Shown here: piece after piece, positions 6,981 through 10,217 of the stretch
Numbering within the stretch: position 1 is the stretch's first letter
How the letters are laid out: every line of letters starts with the position of its first letter
Position numbers and translations under genes: made by a program
The notes under the pieces: generated by a model
What the model saw: the letters and a program-made list of their open reading frames with translations, nothing else
Told to the model about the DNA's origin: nothing
Database searches by the model: none
Assembly (NCBI GenBank): GCA_948762645.1
Contig: CAQBRY010000064.1
Coordinates: 1 to 10,217 of the forward strand
Direction: 5' to 3'
DNA: 10,217 nucleotides
From: an uncultured Eubacteriales bacterium
Lineage (GTDB): Bacteria > Bacillota > Clostridia > Oscillospirales > Acutalibacteraceae

Positions 6981-8033
6981 TTAATTATCGTTATAAAATC
7001 CGCTTTCCGGTTTGATGTCTATTTTGTATCCTGTAAGTCTTGCGGCGAGTCTTACGTTTTGGCCTCGGTTGCCTATGGCTAAGGACAGTTGATGATCAGG
7101 GACAGTTGCTATGCATGTTTTAGACTCTGATTCAATTAACGCTACTCTTGTAACTTCTGCGGGAGCCAGTGCAGCAGATATAAATTTTTCAGGATCTTCA
7201 TTATATTCAATTATATCTATTTTTTCTCCGCCGAGTTCTTCGATTATTATGTTTATTCTCGAGCCATGATTTCCTATACATGATCCCATGGCGTCTACGT
7301 TAATATCATTACTGTAAACTGCAAGTTTGGTCCTTGATCCTGCTTCTCTTGCTACAGCCTTTATATTTACTACTCCGCTGCTTATCTCAGGAACTTCGTT
7401 TTCAAAAAGTTTTCTTACGAAATCAGCGTGCGATCGAGATACCATAATTTTAGGTCCTTTTTCGGTATCTTTAACGTCCGACACGTACACTTTAATATGA
7501 TTTCCTTCCTTAAGTACTTCATTCCCAATTTGTTCTGGTTTTGGAAGTATTGATTCGGCTTTTCCTATTCTAAGAGTTAAAGCTCCGTTTTTTTCGTCTA
7601 TTCTTTCTATCAGTGCACTTACAATTTCATGTTTTTTATTTTGAAATTCTTGGGTTATAAGACTTCTTTCACCATCTTTAATTCCCTGACGTATTATATT
7701 TCTAGCTGTTTGTGCTGCAATTCTTCCAAAGTCTTTGGTTTCGAGCTCTATTGCTATTTCCTGACCGATAGAGGCGTTTGGATCTATAGATCTTGCTTCT
7801 TCAAGAGATATTTCCTTTCCTCTATTTTTTACTTCCTGACTGACTATTTTTATAAGTCTTACGTTAAAACTAAATGTTTTTTCATTTATATCTATTATTA
7901 CATTATCATTACCGTCATAATTATTTTTACATGCTGTAATTATAGCCTTTTTTATTTTTTCGAACATATAGTCGATAGATATTCCTTTTTCTTTTTCTAG
8001 TGTATAGAGTGCTTCGAATATTTCTTTACTCAC
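6981..8033 (-). CDS. nusA: Transcription termination/antitermination factor NusA
   Basis: 350 aa, typical of Firmicutes NusA, which lacks the C-terminal acidic repeats of enterobacteria. It binds RNA polymerase and nascent RNA and modulates pausing, termination and antitermination. The N-terminal RNAP-binding domain spans about 1-125 (QTARNIIRQGIKDGER at 108-123), S1 about 135-200 (ending KIMVSRSH), KH1 has GNHG at 254-257 followed by the EKIDIIEY and ALAPAEV motifs, and KH2 has GNRG at 321-324 followed by QNVRLAARLTGYKIDI. The start is GTG (8033), with GGAG 8 nt upstream. It lies 38 nt after rimP. Confidence 0.96.
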   Translation of the reverse strand: MSKEIFEALYTLEKEKGISIDYMFEKIKKAIITACKNNYDGNDNVIIDINEKTFSFNVRLIKIVSQEVKNRGKEISLEEARSIDPNASIGQEIAIELETKDFGRIAAQTARNIIRQGIKDGERSLITQEFQNKKHEIVSALIERIDEKNGALTLRIGKAESILPKPEQIGNEVLKEGNHIKVYVSDVKDTEKGPKIMVSRSHADFVRKLFENEVPEISSGVVNIKAVAREAGSRTKLAVYSNDINVDAMGSCIGNHGSRINIIIEELGGEKIDIIEYNEDPEKFISAALAPAEVTRVALIESESKTCIATVPDHQLSLAIGNRGQNVRLAARLTGYKIDIKPESGFYNDN

Positions 8034-8071
8034 TTTAAATTCTCCTTACATTTTATATTGGTTTTTTATTA

Positions 8072-8554
8072 CTATAGAAAATTCGCTGATAGTTTTATAT
8101 GAGCGATATTTTTTCTGGGTATTTTATCTGGTTGATTATTTATATTTTGTATTGAGACTGTATCTTCATCAAAGCTTTTAAGTATAGCTGTTACTTTTTT
8201 ATTATTTTGTATATCTTTTCTTATTAACGTAATGGTGATTTCATGATTTAGATATTGCTTAAGATGATTATCCGTGGAAAGTTCTCTTTCAATACCGGGT
8301 GAGCATACTTCAAGGCAGTAAGAAAATTTTATAGGATCAAGCTCATCAAGGGGTTTATCTAAGGCTTTGCTCATTTTTTCGCAGTCTTCAATGGTTACGC
8401 CTCCTTTTTTATCGATAAATATTCTTAAGTACCACATACTTCCTTCTTTTAGAAGTTTTACATCCCATAAAATAAGACCGAGATTTTCTGCCGTCTTCTC
8501 GGCTAAATCTTTAACTATATCTATTGGTCTTTCTAAGCTATTAATTTTGTTCAA
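8072..8554 (-). CDS. rimP: Ribosome maturation factor RimP, TTG start
   Basis: 160 aa. RimP assists 30S assembly around S12. The N-terminal alpha/beta domain carries LILWDVKLLKEGSMWYLRIF and IDKKGGVTIEDCEKMSKALD, both hallmarks (W-x-L-R-V-x-I-D, then G-V-x-x-x-D-C). SYCLEVCSPGIERELS matches the YxLEVSSPGxxRPL motif. The C-terminal SH3-like domain follows. The start is TTG (8554-8552), with GGAGG 7 nt upstream. It is first in the operon, directly behind its own promoter and a leader hairpin. Confidence 0.95.
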   Translation of the reverse strand: MNKINSLERPIDIVKDLAEKTAENLGLILWDVKLLKEGSMWYLRIFIDKKGGVTIEDCEKMSKALDKPLDELDPIKFSYCLEVCSPGIERELSTDNHLKQYLNHEITITLIRKDIQNNKKVTAILKSFDEDTVSIQNINNQPDKIPRKNIAHIKLSANFL

Positions 8555-8577
8555 ACTATATCCTCCATGATATAAGT

Positions 8578-8604
8578 AAAAGAGCGGGTTATTCCCACTC
8601 TTTT
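8578..8604 (-). promoter_or_regulatory. Leader hairpin with weak U-tract upstream of rimP (candidate attenuator)
   Basis: On the minus strand AAAAGAGTGGG and CCCGCTCTTTT form an 11-bp stem with one G-U pair and a 5-nt AATAA loop. Because it lies between the predicted transcription start (about 8625) and the rimP start, it is part of the operon leader rather than a terminator of the upstream gene alone. The U residues downstream are few and interrupted (CUCUUUUACUU), so it might terminate partially or only with NusA help. On the plus strand the same element is followed by T6, but no plus-strand gene approaches it. Confidence 0.6.
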
Positions 8605-8631
8605 TTCTTAAAAGATAAATATGATGTTTAC

Positions 8632-8660
8632 ATTATATAGTATATTAAAAAATTTTGCAA
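8632..8660 (-). promoter_or_regulatory. Promoter of the rimP-nusA-infB operon
   Basis: TTGCAA (8660-8655) is followed after 17 bp by a perfect TATAAT (8637-8632). The predicted start is near 8625, leaving a leader of about 70 nt that contains the hairpin at 8604-8578. No strong intrinsic terminator separates it from the gene that ends at 8688, so some read-through from upstream is possible. Confidence 0.65.
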
Positions 8661-8687
8661 GATATAATATTAAAAATATTTACGGTA

Positions 8688-9458
8688 TTATTCTAAGGGA
8701 CTATCAAACTTTTCCCATGCTTTATAATTTTTCCATGCATTCTTGTCACGCTTGTTAACGAGTATTATTATTTTGTCTAATTCTCTTTTCATATTAGAAT
8801 ATTTTTTTATTAGATCGTTAACATATTCTTTTGCATTTTTAATCCAAGTTGTTTTTTCATTTTGTAATTCTGGAACTGATGATTTTGAATGTTTAACTTC
8901 TTCATTATATAAGTTGAGGTCAGAAAGGGCTTGGTTTAAATGAATTATAACTTTACTTTGATATTGGTTAGAGAGGTTTGATATAATTTGTTCCTGTTTA
9001 TTGTTTAAATTTTTTTCCTTTATTTGAATGTTTGACAAATTATTTGAATATTTGTTGTGAGCAATTATATATTTCTTTTTAAGTTCTTCAAAAGCTTGCT
9101 TATATTCTTCGTCAGTTGTTCCAAAATCTTTGACAAAGAATTTCGGGTTAGGCTTTAAATTTTTAAGCATATTTAAATCTGTTATTGAGTTTGGCGAGAG
9201 TTGTTGCCGGATATCATCAGCTTCGTCGAATAAATTATCTGACTGTTCTTCAAGTTGTTCAAGTTCTTTCATTGCGGATTGTACGCCACCTGTATACTTT
9301 GCTGTTTCTTTTCTTACTTTTTGAACACTTTGTTTGGCCTTATACATATTATTAATAGCACTTGAGCCCACTTTTTTGAAAGTGGAAATTTTCATCTTTC
9401 TATCTGACTTTAATATTTTGTTGAATTCATTTTTTAAATTTTCTAACTTTTTACTCAT
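8688..9458 (-). CDS. Coiled-coil-like hypothetical protein, 256 aa, paralogous to the next upstream gene
   Basis: I do not recognise this family. The chain is very rich in Lys, Asn, Glu and Gln, has no Cys, no signal peptide and no membrane segment, and is probably almost all helix with coiled-coil stretches (residues about 60-90 with MKELEQLEEQSDNLFDEADD, and about 125-185). A Trp-containing tail (DKNAWKNYKAWEKF) ends it. ATG 9458 is chosen over an upstream frame start (9515) because GGGGG lies about 8 nt before it and the identical arrangement precedes the neighbouring gene. Residues 9-35 (NKILKSDRK...STFKK...AI) align by eye with residues 10-35 of the 160-aa neighbour (QEILKLDKG...HTFRK...AI). 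Its promoter region duplicates that of the neighbour, but with a shortened -35/-10 spacer. It is followed by the rimP operon. Confidence 0.8.
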   Translation of the reverse strand: MSKKLENLKNEFNKILKSDRKMKISTFKKVGSSAINNMYKAKQSVQKVRKETAKYTGGVQSAMKELEQLEEQSDNLFDEADDIRQQLSPNSITDLNMLKNLKPNPKFFVKDFGTTDEEYKQAFEELKKKYIIAHNKYSNNLSNIQIKEKNLNNKQEQIISNLSNQYQSKVIIHLNQALSDLNLYNEEVKHSKSSVPELQNEKTTWIKNAKEYVNDLIKKYSNMKRELDKIIILVNKRDKNAWKNYKAWEKFDSPLE

Positions 9459-9579
9459 AAATATTTCCCCCTTCATTAATAGTGTTGTATATAAATTATA
9501 TATATATAATGTCAATAATATTTGTGAAAAGTAAATAAAACTTTAGGTTTGCTAATAAGTTTGAATAGATATAAATTTA
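9456..9579 (-). repeat. Direct repeat copy 1: duplicated promoter/5'UTR block, 124 bp
   Basis: This block covers the ATG, Shine-Dalgarno, promoter and about 64 bp upstream of the 256-aa gene. It is matched by 10086-10217 with one substitution (position 9524 region, TTTGTG against TTTATG) and an 8-bp difference in the (AT)n run. The coding regions behind the two copies are far more diverged. The block ends at 9579, 26 bp short of the upstream gene's stop. Confidence 0.95.
9486..9515 (-). promoter_or_regulatory. Promoter of the 256-aa gene, short (AT)n form
   Basis: TTGACA lies at 9515-9510. The TATAAT at 9500-9495 is only 9 bp away, too close to pair with it. The best -10 at workable distance is TATACA (9491-9486) with an 18-bp spacer. 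The promoter should therefore be weaker than its sister at 10153-10125. Confidence 0.5.
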
Positions 9580-9605
9580 TAATTATATTGAGAACATATT
9601 TAAGC

Positions 9606-10088
9606 TCATTTTACATGACGTTTGATAGAGCTTTTTATTGTATCTATATCTGTATGGTGCTGTTTTCTTTCTTTTACGTGTGTTTCGAGGAGGTCCGCGA
9701 ATTCTTTTTTCTTTTTATCCAACTTAGTTTTCAGTAATTTTTTTTTGTAGTAAGCATTATATTGGTTTATTTGTGTACAAATGTCTGGAAACAGCCCTTT
9801 AATCTGAACAACGAAACGATCTATATCAAGTGTACTAAAAAGCATTTCAAAAGCCTTATTATTAAGCTCTTGATTATTTAGTCCTTTGTCTTTTGTTTTT
9901 AGGAATTTTTTATTTTCGTTATATTTCGTTTGAGCTTGTTGATAAAGAGTTGCTGTAAGCTCTATTATTTTATCAACACCTGATATTGCATCGTCCATGA
10001 ATTTTCTAAATGTATGATGCCTACCTTTATCCAATTTTAAAATTTCTTGGTATTTTTTCTTTATGGATTCAGTTTTAAGTGTTATCAT
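9606..10088 (-). CDS. Hypothetical helical protein, 160 aa, paralogous to the downstream gene
   Basis: I do not recognise this family. It is Lys-rich, predicted helical, without signal peptide or membrane segment; one Cys (DICTQ). The N-terminal 35 residues share the pattern K-x-x-(Y/F)-x-x-ILK-x-D-(K/R)-x-x-x-x-TF-(R/K)-K-x(4)-AI with the 256-aa neighbour, so the two look like diverged members of one family. The C-terminus (KERKQHHTDIDTIKSSIKRH) is strongly basic. ATG 10088 has GGGGG about 8 nt upstream; an in-frame ATG at 10106 lies upstream of that Shine-Dalgarno and is unlikely. The stop is TGA at 9608-9606. It has a perfect consensus promoter (10153-10125) inside the repeat block. Confidence 0.8.
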   Translation of the reverse strand: MITLKTESIKKKYQEILKLDKGRHHTFRKFMDDAISGVDKIIELTATLYQQAQTKYNENKKFLKTKDKGLNNQELNNKAFEMLFSTLDIDRFVVQIKGLFPDICTQINQYNAYYKKKLLKTKLDKKKKEFADLLETHVKERKQHHTDIDTIKSSIKRHVK

Positions 10089-10217
10089 AAATATTTCCCC
10101 CTTCATTAATAGTGTTGTATATAAATTATATATATATATATATATAATGTCAATAATATTTATGAAAAGTAAATAAAACTTTAGGTTTGCTAATAAGTTT
10201 GAATAGATATAAATTTA
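10086..10217 (-). repeat. Direct repeat copy 2: duplicated promoter/5'UTR block, 132 bp, reaching the window edge
   Basis: This is nearly identical to 9456-9579 apart from one base and 8 extra bases of alternating AT. It may extend past the window, so its true length is unknown. In copy 1 the matching stretch ends at 9579 only if the next bases outside the window differ. Confidence 0.95.
10125..10153 (-). promoter_or_regulatory. Promoter of the 160-aa gene, long (AT)n form, perfect consensus
   Basis: TTGACA (10153-10148), 17 bp, TATAAT (10130-10125). The whole spacer is a TTATAT-type alternating AT run, so its length can change by slippage. The predicted start is near 10118, giving a leader of about 30 nt. 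Confidence 0.75.

Noticed and set aside
7629..8000. Plus-strand frame rich in Phe/Tyr/Ile that looks like a membrane protein
   Set aside because: It lies wholly antisense to nusA; the hydrophobic look comes from the complement of Lys/Asn-rich codons.
8578..8604. Reading the hairpin simply as the terminator of the 256-aa gene
   Set aside because: A credible promoter with a perfect -10 (8637-8632) lies upstream of it, so it is transcribed as part of the rimP leader; the U-tract on this strand is also weak.
199..9458. Shared TDEEYK string in the secreted protein and the 256-aa protein
   Set aside because: Six residues in Lys/Glu-rich helical proteins, with no matching flanks; probably coincidence.
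1..10217. tRNA, rRNA, CRISPR array or insertion sequence
   Set aside because: I found no cloverleaf-like segment, no regularly spaced repeats and no transposase-like frame; the only clear repeat is the promoter block pair.

Overview
The window comes from a low-GC bacterium, most likely of the Clostridia/Firmicutes. The gene order rimP-nusA-ylxR-ylxQ-infB-rbfA-nrnA-truB-ribF is the classic Firmicutes transcription/translation operon, and the base composition is very A+T rich. Every gene I can support reads on the minus strand, so transcription runs from high to low coordinates. I cannot name the species. The AT bias, a truncated ribF, an interrupted peptide gene and frequent non-ATG starts would fit a reduced, host-associated genome, but that is inference.

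Layout in transcription order. At 10217-8688 are two lineage-specific, probably helical proteins of unknown function (160 and 256 aa). Each is preceded by a nearly identical promoter/5'UTR block of 132 and 124 bp. The two blocks differ by 8 bp of (AT)n lying exactly between -35 and -10, so one copy has a perfect promoter and the other does not. At 8660-8554 is a promoter and a leader hairpin ahead of rimP. At 8554-4012 lie rimP (TTG start), nusA (GTG start), ylxR (apparent ATT start), ylxQ and infB. At 3982-3443, between infB and rbfA, lies an extra gene: an in-frame but nonsense-interrupted precursor with a textbook double-glycine leader motif (DLENISGG) followed by a 104-residue glycine-zipper-like core. 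At 3390-639 come rbfA, nrnA, truB and ribF. ribF again seems to start at ATT and holds only the FAD-synthetase half; its riboflavin kinase domain is absent. Its last codons carry a consensus promoter for a small secreted protein (591-199). The window ends inside an N-acetylmuramoyl-L-alanine amidase gene.

The core operon genes serve transcription elongation/termination (NusA), 30S assembly (RimP, RbfA), initiation (IF2), tRNA modification (TruB) and nanoRNA or nucleotide turnover (NrnA). The accessory items have been added around and inside this conserved block: the double-glycine precursor, the secreted protein and the duplicated-promoter gene pair. They are the parts most worth following up.
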